The notes below the pieces were generated by a model. That model saw only the letters and a list, made by a program, of their open reading frames with translations, was not told the origin of the DNA and did no database searches. This document shows positions 32,922-44,560 of a DNA stretch of 64,000 nucleotides, one piece after another. The stretch is taken from the NCBI RefSeq assembly GCF_002994745.2, contig NC_037092.1:3028501-3092500 (forward strand). The letters are read 5' to 3'. This DNA is from Rosa chinensis (Eukaryota > Streptophyta > Magnoliopsida > Rosales > Rosaceae). Both the position numbers and the translations under genes were made by a program. How positions within the stretch are numbered: the first letter of the stretch is position 1; every line of letters starts with the position of its first letter.

Positions 32922-33838
32922 ATGGCCGACGTCATAGAGATTTCAAGCAGTGAGGATTCCGGATCTGAAGTGTCATTCGGCGCGGCGGATAGAATTTTTA
33001 TTGACTCGTTGCGTCCGTCTGCCCGTGCAGGAACCTCACTGCCAAAACCGCTAGAGGTTGAGCCACTACAAACCATACTGTGGGAAGTAGTTATGGGTCG
33101 TGCCTTGCGTCCAGAGAGTTCTAGGGCAGGGGAGGCTGCCGCTGCCCACAATATACGTGAAGAGCTGTTAGCAAGCAATAGTGCCGCCAGTGGTTCTGCG
33201 GACGGGGGAGATGTAGCTGGAGAGGATGCTGAGTCGGCGTGGGTCCTCCAGGACGGCACCTCCGTCGACGAGGCGGGAGGTAGGATGGCTGTTGTTGTCG
33301 TCAACCGGCTGAAGCAGATGTTCCGGTTGCCCGGCGTGGTGAAGTTACGCCCGCCAAAGGTGGAGGAGAAGGCCTCGATCCTGCCAGCGGGCTTTGCCGC
33401 CGTGCACGAGGCTATATTCTGCCAGGGAGTAACCTTCCCGCTGGTACCCAACCTTCAAATTTTGGTGTGCGAGTTTGCCGTTGCCTTTGGGCAGATCTGC
33501 CCCAACATGTGGTGATTGATGCTGGCGCTGAACTCGCTATGGCGGTTGTCGAGTTGCGAGGGACCGACTGTAGCGGAGGTGCTGCACTTCTACGAATTGG
33601 TGTATGTGAAGCGCCAAGGTTGCAGAGGGCAGGTGAACCTGAGTCGCCGCCAGGGGGCACCAAAGCTGATCGAGAACCTGAGGGATTCAATGTCGTATTG
33701 GCGGGGGACCTTCTGTGTCATCACGACGGGGTGGGAATACCAGGCGGGGTCCAACGAGGGGGAGCCGACGTTTAGGATTAAGTCGGAGTTTCAGCCTATC
33801 CGAGGTTGTTTGTCGGTCTCCGCCGAACATGACTGGCG

Positions 33839-33871
<33 letters not shown>

Positions 33872-35642
33872 GCCTTGTATTCTGTACTGATAATGACCTT
33901 TTTTGTGCAGCGGGGTTGCGGTATAACCTGACTCGCGAAGAAGAGTCCCGCGTGGCACGTATCAGAGGTTGCTGGCGAAATCGCAACTTGCTGGATTTCC
34001 GTCTCCTTACAGGCTGGGAGTTGTTGGTCGATCAACAATTGACTCGTGCCGTTGGTAAGCACTCTCCGCCATACCGCACCTTTAAAGAGATTGTTCCATG
34101 CTGACTAGTTTGTTGCTTTTTGTAGAAACTCCGCAGGGGAACAAAGCGAGCCGTGATGCCTTTGCGAAAGCCATGGACCGCGCTGAGATCGACAACTTCT
34201 TGGAGACCATGTACGCTTCCGGGCTGGCAGCTCAGAAGACGGTGGTGAACCCAGAGACGCTGGCGCTGAGCCCGTCCGAGGTTCCCGTGGTGCTATTAAT
34301 GCCGCACCACTCCCATCTTGGCGATGACGGGCTGCCTGCAGTTCAGGCGGGGACCCGCACGGTAAGCGAGGCAGTGCTGCAGAAAGAGAGAGCGCCGGCC
34401 ACCCGGCGCGGGGTGCAGAAGAAAACAATGCGCCCAGCGGAGGGTGTCACTATAGAGGGGTTGGAGCCGCCGACGAGGGGTTCGAGGCTTGCCCTCGCTG
34501 GAAGCATGCGGGTGCTTCAGCGAAAACGCCATCAACTTGACTCCGGCGGGGAAGAGGAGGATGCCGTGAAGATTACTGGGGCCCGCGAGCCGAAGAAGGC
34601 AAGGCAGGGTTCGCCCGAGGCTCCTGCGGACGTGGTGAAAGCGACGGCCACGAGCGACCTGGACTCATTTGCCGCGTACGCCGAGTTCCTAAACGACGGT
34701 GAGCGGGAGTTCCTTTATCACCTCTGCGAGCGGCTGGGGTTCGGCGGCTTGGAGGGGATTGTACAGTTGACCGCCGTTAACCAATCGCCCTTCAACACGG
34801 CATTTGGGCACATCTCCGTTGGGCTGCATGAGATGTTCCTGGCGGCGTCGAAACAGCCCCTGGTTGAGAGGGAGCTCAGGGAGGAGGTGGCGGGCCTGCA
34901 GAGGGACTTGGAGGAGGCCCAGGACAGGTTGGTTGATGTGGAGCGACGCCTGACAAAGGCCGACTGTGATGCGGCAGATGCCTGTGGCAAGTTGGCTGTT
35001 GCCATTGAGCGGGACCTGGCACGGAACGAACAATTCGCCCAATTGGGGCAAGACATGTCCCTACTGCAAGACCGGGTGGCCGCCAAAGATAAAAAGGTTG
35101 AGATCCTTCAGCGGGAGTCTGCCGCTAGGCTGGCCGAGGTTAAACGACTGGAGGGTGAAGTCGCTCGGCTGGGAGCTGAGGGGAGCTGCGCTATGACCGC
35201 CGCTGTAGAGTCATACAAGCAGTCAGCGGAATATAAGAAGGCGCTGACTGAAGCGGCGAAGGCCGGTGCCCTAGCCAATATGGAAATGCTACAGCAGAAG
35301 GGCGCCATTGACTGGGCGAAGGCGTCGACGCCAGTTGTGCCGCCAGCGAAGGAAGCTCTGCTGACAACAAGTACTGCCCCTGCTACCGCCCCTGGTCAGG
35401 TTGAAGGTGGCTGCTCGGGTAGTGGGGAGAGTAGCGGACCCCCGGAGGGCGACTCTCAGCGGACTCCTACCCAGTCTGAGGAGTCCCGTGCTGGGTTCCT
35501 GGTGGCCCACACCCGGGCGGATGGCACAATAGAGACCCCCAGTCCTACAGCCCGAGGATCAGACCAAACAAGCCGTTCACATCCGCCGCAGGCTGCAAGT
35601 GGAGATGCCGAAGGTAGTGGAGCCAACCCCGCCAATCCCTGA
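32922..35642 (+). pseudogene. Antisense accessory gene of Tat retrotransposon (gypsy-type PF04195-like)
   Basis: Lies opposite to gag-pol, between integrase and the 3' LTR. The first exon (32922 to about 33839) contains the hallmark region AAVHEAIFCQGVTFPLVP, then LVCEFAVAFGQICPN, typical of the 'putative gypsy type transposon' domain. A TGA at 33513-33515 interrupts it in the same frame, just after NMW. Intron-like gaps follow (about 33840-33910 with a long T tract, and 34053-34126 with GTAAGC...TTTTGTAG). The last exon (from about 34127) encodes a basic/acidic linker and a long coiled coil (about 34850-35320, ELREEVAGLQRDLEEAQDRL). A Pro/Ser/Gly-rich tail ends at 35642. Function is unknown in the literature I know. 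The first splice junction does not keep frame as read here. Confidence 0.75.
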
Positions 35643-36059
35643 AATGGAAGTTGGAAAAAAATTTGTAGCCGCTGAGGCGTAACTTTATGTAATTAACTCT
35701 CTTTGGGTGGGGGAGCCCAGCCCTAAATATATGAAGTTTCAGAATTTAGGCTTTTTTTTTTTGTGATGATGTATGTACCGCTAGAGTTTTTGACAGTTTT
35801 GCTTTTGCCAACGAATGAAACATTAAAGGAATTAAAATTGGTCCAAGTGCACAATGTAGCGGACGTGGTCCGCTGACTGGCGTTGCCAGTTGCCCCTAGT
35901 GCTAGACTTGGTAACAATGGTTTGAATAATTCCTCGTTTCATTGATAGCTACCTGAACAACGTTTACAAAAGCGGGGTCGTACCCGTTGGGTAGCTTCCC
36001 TTAGCTAAATATTGAACAAAAATTTAGCTAAGTCAAGATGCTCTTGGGTAGCGGCATGA

Positions 36060-37205
36060 CTATTTGTAGTAATACCGAAGGTGTTCAGTGTTCCAAGGGC
36101 GTGTCGTTGTGACGCCATCCTTGTCAATTAAGTAGAAGGTGTCTGGGCTAACGACTTCTACAATTTTGTATGGACCTTCCCAAGTTGGGCGGAGTTTCGT
36201 TGGCAGTGGTATGACTTCCTTCATTACCCAGTCCCCCAGTTGAAGGTTGCGGGCTTTGACCCTGGCGTTGTAGAAACGCGATACCCGTTGCTTGTTCTGG
36301 AGGTTGTGCAGATGGGCTTTATGTCGTTTTTCCTCTAGGAGATCCCTGTCAAGGTTGGCGCCGTCGCTGTTGGTCTCGGGGCAGTAGCCTTCGACCCTAG
36401 CGGTTGGTTGAGTTACCTCAATGGGCAGGACGACCTCAGTTCCGAACATCATACAGAAGGGGGTTTCACCAGTGGCAGAAGTTGGGGTCGTTCTGATGGC
36501 CCATAGAACTTCCGGGAGTTTCTCCACCCACAAACCCTTGGCCTCGTCGAGTTTCTTCTGTAACAGCTTCTTGATTATCTTATTTGCCGCTTCGACCTGG
36601 CCGTTGGTTTGGGGGTGAGCGACAGATGCAAAATGCATCTTGGTACCCAGGTTGGCGGTGAAAGATATGAGTTCCTTGTTATTGAACTGTGTCCCGTTGT
36701 CTGTGATGATTGTATGCGGAACACCGGAGCGACAGTAGATGTTCTTCCAGAGGAAGTGAATTACTTTGGCGGTAGTTATTGCCGTCAGGGGCTCCGCTTC
36801 TATCCATTTGCTGTTGTAGTCGATAGCAACAATGATGTATTTGAACTGGCCCTTTGCGGTTTGGAATTTGCCCATCAGGTCAAGGCCCCACGAGGAGTGA
36901 ATCCATGGACCGATGATGATTGATAGTGGTTTCGCCGGGGCATGTGGAAGATCAGCATATTGTTGGCATTTGTGACAAGATTTCGATATTTGTCGGGCGT
37001 CGTCACCGAGTGTAGGCCAGAAGTAGCCCTGTCGCATTGTGCGATTGGCCAAGGATCTGGCGCCCGAGTGGTTTCCACATTCTCCGCCGTGTATTGTTGC
37101 CAGCACGACCTTGCCCTCCTCTGGGGTTAGACAGCGGAGGTTGGGGTGAGTGAATCCCTGGCGGTAAAGTTTGCCGTTTTGGATGTTGTAGCGGGTTGCT
37201 CTCTA
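36060..37205 (-). pseudogene. Gypsy integrase domain
   Basis: Minus-strand frame 36060-37106, plus upstream reading to two in-frame stops at 37203-37205 and 37212-37214. Zinc finger remnants H-x-G...H and CHKCQQYA are present, then the catalytic core with the DDE residues in LDLMGKF, ITDNGTQF and QTNGQVEAANK. A C-terminal GPYKIVEVV-type SH3-like region follows. No chromodomain follows, consistent with Tat. It would insert the cDNA into host chromatin. The domain is intact, but it is cut off from the upstream polyprotein by the stops. Confidence 0.9.
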
Positions 37206-37211
37206 CTTGAG

Positions 37212-38291
37212 TTATCGTGCGTCGACTTTGTCCTCTGGCAATGTCCCGTTGTGCTTATATTTGATAATCTCGTCCATCCAGCTAGGATTGACCTCAATGT
37301 TGAAGATCTCCGCCAGGGTTTTCGTGATACTTGGCCTGTCGAGACATTCTACTCTTGTGTCCGCTGGACTTTGGTGTGGCTGGGCAATTGCCAGTCTTGC
37401 TAGTGCATCAGCCTTGGCGTTCTTTTCCCTGGGGATTTGTGTGATGGTGTGAAATTTGAATTTTTTAAGCAGTGTCCTGACGTACCCTAAGTATGCTGCC
37501 AACTGCCGGTCCTTGGCCTGAAAGCTGTCGTTGACCTGGTTAACGACTAACTGAGAGTCGCTGAATATGTTGACACTGTCGACCCCTGAATCGATGGCCA
37601 GGAGTAGGCCGGCAATGAGTGCTTCGTACTCCGCCATATTGTTGGAAGCCTTGAAGTTGAATTTCAACGCATACTCCACTTTTAGCCCCCCAGGACCTGT
37701 CAAGATAACCCCGGTGCCGTTGGCCTTTGCGCTAGCGGAGCCGTCGACATGCAGGTTCCAGTCTGACTGCTGGGGAGCTGGATTTTCAGTGGTCATCATT
37801 TCCGTTGCGGGTTGTGCATCAGTTTTGGGTTGACGCTCGGTAAGCTCAGCAATGAAGTCTGCCACCGCCTGGCCCTTCATGGCGGTTCTTGGTTTGTAAT
37901 TGATGTCAAACTCGCTGAGCTCAATGGCCCACTTGTTGAGGCGCCCCGAATGTTCAGGGTTCTTCATTACTTGTCTCAGTGGTTGATTGGTTAGCACATG
38001 GATTGTGTGGGCTTGGAAGTACTGGCGGAGGCGTCTGGCGGCAACGATGAGTGTGAGAGCAAGTTGCTCCAAGGGAGGATACCATGTTTCCGCTCGTTCA
38101 TGCCTCGGCCGACATAGAACACTGGGAGTTAGTCCTGGTTCTCCCGCCGGACGATGGCGCAGCTTACCGCTGATTGCGATACCGCTAGGTATATGTATAG
38201 TGTCTCGCCTTGCACAGGAATGGAAAGTAGTGGAACTGCCGCCAGGTACTCCTTCAGGCGCCGGAACGCCGCCTGGCACTCTGGGTTCCAA
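37212..38291 (-). pseudogene. RNase H plus second (archaeal-like) RNase H of Tat element
   Basis: The N-terminal part up to about residue 80 is out of frame with the true protein. From WYPPLEQLALTLIVAARRL it matches the end of the RT-linked RNase H (IHVLTNQPLRQVMKNPE). A second RNase H then follows with LHVDGSASAKANGTGVIL, EYEALIAGLLLA, IFSDSQLVVNQV and AKADALARLA, giving all acidic catalytic residues. Two RNase H domains in tandem are a mark of Tat elements. The frame ends at a TAA at 37212-37214. Confidence 0.9.
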
Positions 38292-40120
38292 TCGATGACT
38301 TTCTTGTGGGTTGTTGTTTTAAGGACTTTGAAAAATGGGGCGCACCTGTCGGTCAGTCTGGAGATGAATCGAGACAGGGCAGTTAGCTTGCCCTGGAGGC
38401 ATTGGACGTGCACTTTCCATTCTGGGTCCTTCAAGTCGAGGATGGCTTGCACCTTGTCAGGGTTGGCCTCTATGCCCTGTTCACTGATGATATAACCCAG
38501 AAATTTGCTGGCGGTGACGCCAAAGAAACATTTTTCTACGTTGAGGCTCATACCGTAGGCCAAAAGGATGGTTATTATGATTTTTAGGTTTGCCACATGT
38601 CCGCTGGCTTTTATACTCTTGACCAACATGTCGTCTACGTAGACCTCGATTATCTTGCCCAGATGTTCCGCGAACATGGCGTTCATCAGTCGCTGATAAG
38701 TTGCTCCTGCGTTCTTCAGACCAAAAGGCATGACATTATAACAATACAGGCCTTTGTCGGTGGTGAAGGTGGTGCATTCCCTGTTGTCGGGATGCATCCT
38801 GATCTGATTATAGCCGGAGAAAGCATCCATCATGCTGAGGAGCTCGTGTCCAGCGGTTGAATCAACTAGTTGATCAATGCGGGGTAGTGGGAAACTATCT
38901 TTGGGGCATGCCTTGTTAAGATTTTTGAAGTCAACACACATCCGCCACCTGCCGCTAGCCTTTTTGACCATAACCAGGTTGGAAATCCATTGGGGATAGA
39001 TGACTTGGCGGATGAATCCAATGCTTCGCAGCTTGGCAACCTCTTCTCCTATAGCACGGTATTTCTCTTCGTCGAAGGCTCTGCGCTTCTGCTTGATAGG
39101 GTAGAAGGATGGTTTGATGCTCAACTTGTGCGTGATGATTTCAGGGGAGATACCTGGCATGTCTGCATATGACCAGGCGAAGACCGTAGCGTTATCACGT
39201 AGGAACTGAGTTAGTTCCGCCACCAGCTCTGGGTCTAATTGAGTGTCTATGTGGACTGTCCGCTCAGGGTGCTCGTCAGAGACGCTGACAACCCTCAATG
39301 ATGTTTCTGGGTTGACCAGCTCATTCTTTACGTACTTCTTTTCATCATCCCTGGGGTCCTCAAAGATATTTGGTGGCGGTACCAGACTCCCTACCGCTAG
39401 GATCTCATGGCAGCTGGTTGATCGTGCTATATTAGTCGAATAACATTCGCGTGCCAACTGCTGACTTCCCCTGACACAGCCTGTGTCGTTGGGTGTGGGG
39501 AACTTCATGAGCAGCATGTATCCGGCGATGATGCACTTGAGTTTGTTGAGTGCTGGCCGACCAATGATGGCGTTATATGAGCTGAAACAATCGACAATTA
39601 TGAACTCCGTATGTATCTCCGCCATATATGGACTAGTACCGATAACTAGCCGCATATAGTCTGAACCCAGCGGTTGCGTGATGTCACCGGAGAAACTGAG
39701 CAGTGGTTCATGGTCTTGGAGTATTTTTCTGTTTCGCTTAAGGTCGTTGTAACAACCGCTGAATATGACGTTGACAGCGGATCCGCTATTTACCAGAATT
39801 CTTCCGACTGACATTTTGCTGAGAATGGCGTCGATCAAGAATGGGTCATCATGTGGCAGATGCACTCCGCGTTCCTCCTCCTCTGAGAAGGTAATGGGCT
39901 CCCAACCAGACTTTGGGAGTTTTGCGGATCTTTCGTAGCGGATGTTGCAGACTTCCTTTGGGTGATTAGCTCGCGCATAACGCTTTCTTGCCCTTTGAGA
40001 CATGTTGGTGATTGGAGCACCCCCGTCGATGGTGTTGATGTGGCCTAAGGGTTCAATGTCGGCGATCACAGGTGGTGGTTGGCGCACCTTGAATTGCTCC
40101 ATCTTGCCATCACGGTACAA
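38129..40120 (-). pseudogene. Gypsy protease and reverse transcriptase
   Basis: 663 codons. Protease site reads RILVNSGSAVNVI: the catalytic Asp of the D-S/T-G triad is Asn (codon AAT at 39788-39790). Reverse transcriptase contains WRMCVDFKNLNKACPKD, FSGYNQIRMHP, MPFGLKNAGATYQRLM and the catalytic YVDD near 38630-38641, followed by the start of RNase H (RLKEYLAAVPLLSIP). A TAA ends the frame at 38129-38131, and a frameshift just beyond moves to the overlapping frame. The upstream end overlaps the gag frame because of another frameshift near 40431. Confidence 0.92.
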
Positions 40121-41775
40121 GGTCTCAATGGCCGTTTTGAGAGCATTGCAGCTGTTGGTGTTGTGACGGCTGTCCTTGTGGTATTTGCACCACCTGCCTG
40201 TGTTCCTTGGTTTGCCCGCCTTTGGGTATCTTCCCTGGGGCAGCGGTGGGATCTGATCTTTGTACTGATTGTATATTTCCTCATAATAGGCTGTGAGGAC
40301 CGTAAATACTGCATACCGCTGAGAGGACTCCGTATGTTTATTGCGGTTATCCCCATGGGATGGGCGGTTTCCCTTGTAGTGTTGGTCCTTCTGTCGCTTA
40401 TTCTGGTATTGGCCCTGCTGCCACTCCCTCTTTTTGTCAGTTGGCGGCGTGTTGAGGGTTTGTTAGCGGTCCCCTGCTGACTGGAGAAGGGTTGTGTCGA
40501 CTTTGCTAGTGCTGCTGGTGGCGGTGGGGTTTCTCTATATGTGATGAATTCTGCTTGGGCATGAATGACCGCCTCACTCATGAGGTGGTCATATACCGCA
40601 TTTGGATGATTGTAGTTGAGGTGATAGAGGAATGGCCCTTTGAGGAGTCCCTGCTTAAAAGCCGCCGAAGCCATTGTTTTATCAAGATCACGACATTGAG
40701 ATGCTGCCGCCCGCCACCTTGTGACGAATGCCTTTAATGTTTCCTCCGTACCCTGCTTGACGTTGAACAGTTGGCTTGTATTTTGGTGCCCGGCGGACAG
40801 TAGGATGAACCGAGAAAGGAAAGCGTGTGATAATGCCTGGAATGAGTCAATGGATCCCGGCGGGCATTCGAAGAACCAATTCATTGCCTCATTGTCCAGC
40901 GTTTCGCTGAACAAGTGGCATAGGGTGGCGTCATCGAATCCTTTGTTGTTGGTGACCTTCTTGAAGGTGTCCATATGGACGAAGGGGTCAGTCTTACCGC
41001 TGTAATGTGACATCTTTGGAGTCTTTGCGTACGCCGGTCTGACAGCCTGTAGAATTGCAGCAGTGAATGGTCCTGGCCTGGACGCGAAAAGTGGATTTGA
41101 AATTGGTGCTGGGGTGCCTAACTCCGCTCGGATTAACCTTTGCTCCAACTGCTGCATCCTTTCCAGTATTTGAGCGGTTGTACCGCCAGCGGGGTCCGGC
41201 CAGGCACTCCGCTGGACTGATCCTTGCCTGGGGACCGGTGGGTTTCCCTCAGTTCTTGCCCTTAGTCTCAAGCGGTGGGGTTGCAGCGATGATTCTGCCT
41301 CCTGGTCTAACATTAACTGGGATGCGGGGGGCGGCCCCATTCCCAATAGCTCTGGTGGGTTCAGCGGGACCTGCATATGTACGACTGGTGTTGGTATCAA
41401 TGCGCCTGTACTAGGTCGGCTGTGCCTGGTGCTCCGTGACTGTTCACTCCGTGCCGAGTTGGCAGTTACCTCTAGTGTTCTTCTTAGTTCATCAAAACGT
41501 GATACTAACGTGGCCACCTGCTTTTGGGCCTCGGCCTTTTCTTTGCGCTCTTGTTCGCGTTCTCTGTTTGCCGTATGAAGATCCGCCAGTGCCAGCTCAT
41601 ATAGGGAGGTGAGGTCTCGGCCTGGTGGGCGGCTGCTACCTGGGTTTGTCTCACCGCCAGGGTTTACCTGGGTGCTGAATAATGCGCGGTTGACGTTTAC
41701 CGCCGGGTGGGTATGTTGGGGAATGGCTGACTGGTCTGCCTGCTCTTCAGCGTTTCCCCCGCTATCGTTAGTCAT
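40066..41775 (-). pseudogene. Gypsy gag (capsid/nucleocapsid)
   Basis: Starts at ATG 41775, only 53 bp from the 5' LTR. After a coiled-coil-like N-terminal stretch (LADLHTANREREQERKEKAE) the retrotransposon gag domain follows (about residues 255-400: MSHYSGKTDPFVHMDTF, NWFFECPPGSIDSF, LKAFVTRWRAAASQC). From an A5 run at 40431-40435 (minus-strand sense) the frame is wrong. The true continuation, including a knuckle-like WCKYHKDSRHNTNSC near 40150-40200, lies in the pol frame. A one-base indel in the A-run explains this. Confidence 0.9.
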
Positions 41776-41808
41776 CGTGATTGTGGCGGGATGATCTTTT
41801 GTTCAAGA

Positions 41809-41828
41809 GTTCCCACAGACGGCGCCAA
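41809..41828 (-). promoter_or_regulatory. Primer-binding site
   Basis: Minus-strand TGGCGCCGTCTGTGGGAAC lies one base from the 5' LTR end. This sequence type is the usual tRNA primer-binding site in plant gypsy elements. Confidence 0.9.
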
Positions 41829-42327
41829 TGTTAATGCTCAAAGTCCGGCGGTAGCCGATCTTTCGTTTAACTCAGGTCCGGTGGGCGGACCTCTACTATG
41901 AGGATTTGATGGCCTCCGCTAGCTGTCACACGAGAGACAGAACGTCAGAGGGAGACCACGTTGGGCGGTCTTCACTTCTCCAATGCCTAAGTCAGTCAAT
42001 GCATATAGGCAGCATAACAATAAATGAGTAGTAAATGCGTAATTAATGAAGAGAGAGGAAATAACCTTTTATAGGTGAGGAGAAGGTTGATCTTCTTCTT
42101 GTTTTTGATGTGGGACTGATGTGCTTCGATTCCCAGCGTCTGGAGCTTCTGATGCTACCTTGGCGAGGCGCGTCAGCTGTGATCTGGGGGCGATCCCGGG
42201 CTCGAGCGGTAGCCCGCCTGGCTGTGTCTCCGTAGGTCACCCCCTTGGTGAGAGTCGGTACCTCTGATGGTACAATGAGCGTGGCTCATTATAGCTAATT
42301 ATGCTTGCAAACGTACATGTAGGTACA
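41829..42327 (-). repeat. 5' LTR of the gypsy element
   Basis: 499 bp, TG...CA bounded, paired with 30643-31151. It lacks about 10 bp present in the other copy near the middle. It holds the element promoter. Confidence 0.95.
42065..42074 (-). promoter_or_regulatory. TATA box of the 5' LTR
   Basis: Minus-strand CTATAAAAGG, conserved in the 3' LTR at about 30879-30888. Placed about 235 bp before the LTR end, suitable to start the gag-pol transcript. Confidence 0.6.
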
Positions 42328-42399
42328 CTACAATTGCTACTTCTTCGACGCCATTTTACTACATTAACTTGTAATTAATTAATGTGTAAATGCATGCAG

Positions 42400-42655
42400 G
42401 GAGAATATTATCAAATTCAGATTAAGAAGCTAATAGAATATGTTATGGAATTGTTTGTTGAATGTAAGGAATCAGATTTAATAGCGAAGTTTGAGCTGAT
42501 TGACAGCGTCTAAACACTAGGCCTCAAGAACTACTTTGACAAGGAAATCAAGGAAGCTCTAGACACCATAGCATCTAATTGAACTCGAAAACAACAGCAC
42601 TACGTACTCTTTCAGATTCTTTGCACCATATATGGTTATAAAGTTTCACAAGGTA
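42400..42655 (+). pseudogene. Terpene synthase pseudogene, second exon
   Basis: Follows an acceptor-like TGCATGCAG and reads through YYQIQIKKLIEYVMELFVE, FELIDSV, a stop, LGLKNYFDKEIKEALDTI, a stop, and FQILCTIYGYKVSQ next to a donor-like GGTACA. This is the second exon of plant terpene synthases (LELID..QRLGL.YYFEKEI.EAL...RQ.GY.VSQ) and ends at the usual intron position. The active-site DDxxD exons are not found downstream. With the remnant at 30550 it shows that the gypsy element inserted in or near the first intron of an already decaying gene. Confidence 0.85.
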
Positions 42656-43540
42656 CACATACAGATATATTGATTAGTCATGATTCGTTAAAAGATCTAA
42701 TAACGTACATAATGATCCAGTTTCCTGAACTTTTCAGATATATTTGGGGGTCTCAAACTTAGATGGGGATGTGAAAGGAATGCTTGAATTTTTGGAGGCC
42801 TCAAACTTAGCTTTAGAGCAAATGCACCTATGAACCAAGGGCAATTGCTTATTTGCCAACTAAATTTATACTACCAATCTATTATTCATCCCAAATTGGT
42901 AATTGCCTCTAGCTTACACAATGCACCAATGAAAGACAATTTGCCTGCCAATCCACTATTCACACTTCAAATTTTCATATGCCATCAATTCAAGATAATT
43001 TTAAACTTATAATTTAATTAAGTAAATCATTATTAATTAGAGGAGGTTATATGTTTTTCAGTGATCGGGCAAACGGTCTTACATGCCCATGAATCGCACA
43101 ATTGAATTTGATCATCGGCTTGCCGATTGGAACCCGAATCTCCCATTGTTGGACATTTAGCCGCGGTCATTCACTAGTCGCGATCATTTGATAGCCGCGG
43201 CTATTCAACCGTTTGTTACTGCCAAAAGCTAGAAAAACTCGCCGGTACCACCCAAAGAGTTAAGGATTAAAGATTATACGTTCTATATGCCCAGTAGACA
43301 ATTAGTTAACCATAGACCTTTATTAACTGCATCCGTTCTATTGCGGCTCTTCAACAACCGTGGTACTCGTGATACCAACTAGCCGTTCACGTACCCACTA
43401 AACAATTATTCAAATGTGGTCCTTTGCCGGCTACGGTTATTCATTGAATTCATGAGATGTAGCCCCCCCCCCCTCCTCAAGTGAATCGACTATTGATTGT
43501 CTAAGCATCAAGTCGAATCACTTAACTTGTTACTAAGGTT
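42656..43540. other. Spacer, possibly an LTR remnant at its right end
   Basis: No gene. From about 43060 on, the words TAGCCGCGG and CGCGATCATT appear and recur at 44820-45000 on the other side of an integrase fragment. These may be degraded LTR parts. A run of C occurs at about 43464-43473. Confidence 0.4.
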
Positions 43541-44560
43541 CTGACATCTCCCATGCAGTAGGATAATACTTCTTCAAGTGCTGGCCATTGATAAGCATGT
43601 AATGGAGCTCGCCATCAAGGTCCCGAAGATGATACGCTCCATTACCAAGGATTTGATCCACTACGACTGGTCCTTCCCACTTGGGTGACCATTTTCCTTA
43701 TTTTGGATCTTTTGCGGTCTCAGGGAGGACCGCCTTCCAAACCAAGTCATCCTGAGCGAAAGTCTTGCCTCGAACCCGTTTGTCATAAGCCCTTGCCATT
43801 GCACATTTTTGAGCTTCAATCCTGTTGTAGGCATCCAATCTAGCTTGGTCCAGTTCTTCCAATTCTTGTAGCATTGCTTGAGTATAATCACCAGTAGTTA
43901 GACTATTTTGTTCTGCTTCTAGTAGAGCTTAGATTTTCATTTCAAATGGAAGAATGGCATCATGGCCATATGTCAAGGCAAATGGTGTTATACCAGTTGC
44001 TGACCGCTTGGAGGTTCGAAGGGCCCATAACGTCTCGGACAAAATGTTATGCCAATCGCGCGGTTTGTCTGTTATCATTCACTTTAGTACATTAATCACC
44101 ACCTTGTTAGAAGCTTCTGCTTGGCCATTTGCTTTGGGGTAATAGGGGGTAGAATGAATCATTTATATTCCCAAATCCTTGGCGGCACTATGTACAACAT
44201 CAGAGATAAAGACGGATCCACGATCCGCAACAATTGTTTCTGGGACGCCAAACTGATGTACAATCTCTTGGTTAATGAAGGTAATCACTGTTTCACTTGA
44301 GATAGAAGTGTACGGCTTGGCCTCAACCCATTTTGTGAAGAAATCTGTCGCGACAAGGATCCACACATGTTGCTTGGATGGGGGATGAATTTTTTCCAAT
44401 TATATCCGTGGCCCAACTATGGAACGGCCACAGTTTAATAATAGGATGCAATAAATCAGCCCCTCGTTGACGTGAACCATGGATTTGACATTGTTTGAGA
44501 TGTATTGAGATAAAATTTGAGTAATCATGTAGAGCGTTTGGTCGAGGACCCCTAACAATG
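43540..44560 (-). pseudogene. Ty3/gypsy integrase fragment
   Basis: Minus-strand remnant, in several frames with stops. Landmarks from 5' to 3': SWATDIIGK, ILVATDFFTKWVEAKPY, PETIVADRGSVF (second catalytic Asp), a KANGQAEASNK-like block with the catalytic Glu near 44120, then DLVWKAVLPETAKDP and WSPKWEGP. Gag, protease and reverse transcriptase are absent. It is a different and older element than the Tat copy, judged by motif differences. Confidence 0.8.

Larger units (their letters stand above)
30643..42327 (-). mobile_element. Tat-lineage Ty3/gypsy LTR retrotransposon, 11.7 kb
   Basis: Complete structure on the minus strand: 5' LTR (41829-42327), primer-binding site, gag, protease, reverse transcriptase, RNase H, a second RNase H, integrase, then a gene on the opposite strand, a minisatellite, polypurine tract and 3' LTR (30643-31151). 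CTACA flanks both sides. The second RNase H, absence of a chromodomain and the extra antisense gene are marks of the Tat lineage. The LTRs differ by roughly 20-25 substitutions and one deletion of about 10 bp, so the insertion is not recent. Several stops and frameshifts disable the polyprotein. Confidence 0.95.

Noticed and set aside
34105..35510. Minus-strand frames opposite the accessory gene
   Set aside because: They mirror the GC-rich coding of the plus-strand coiled-coil gene; no domain and wrong composition.
36421..41794. Many plus-strand open frames across the gypsy pol and gag region
   Set aside because: All lie opposite to clear minus-strand gag, protease, reverse transcriptase, RNase H and integrase sequence and have no domains. 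They are shadows.
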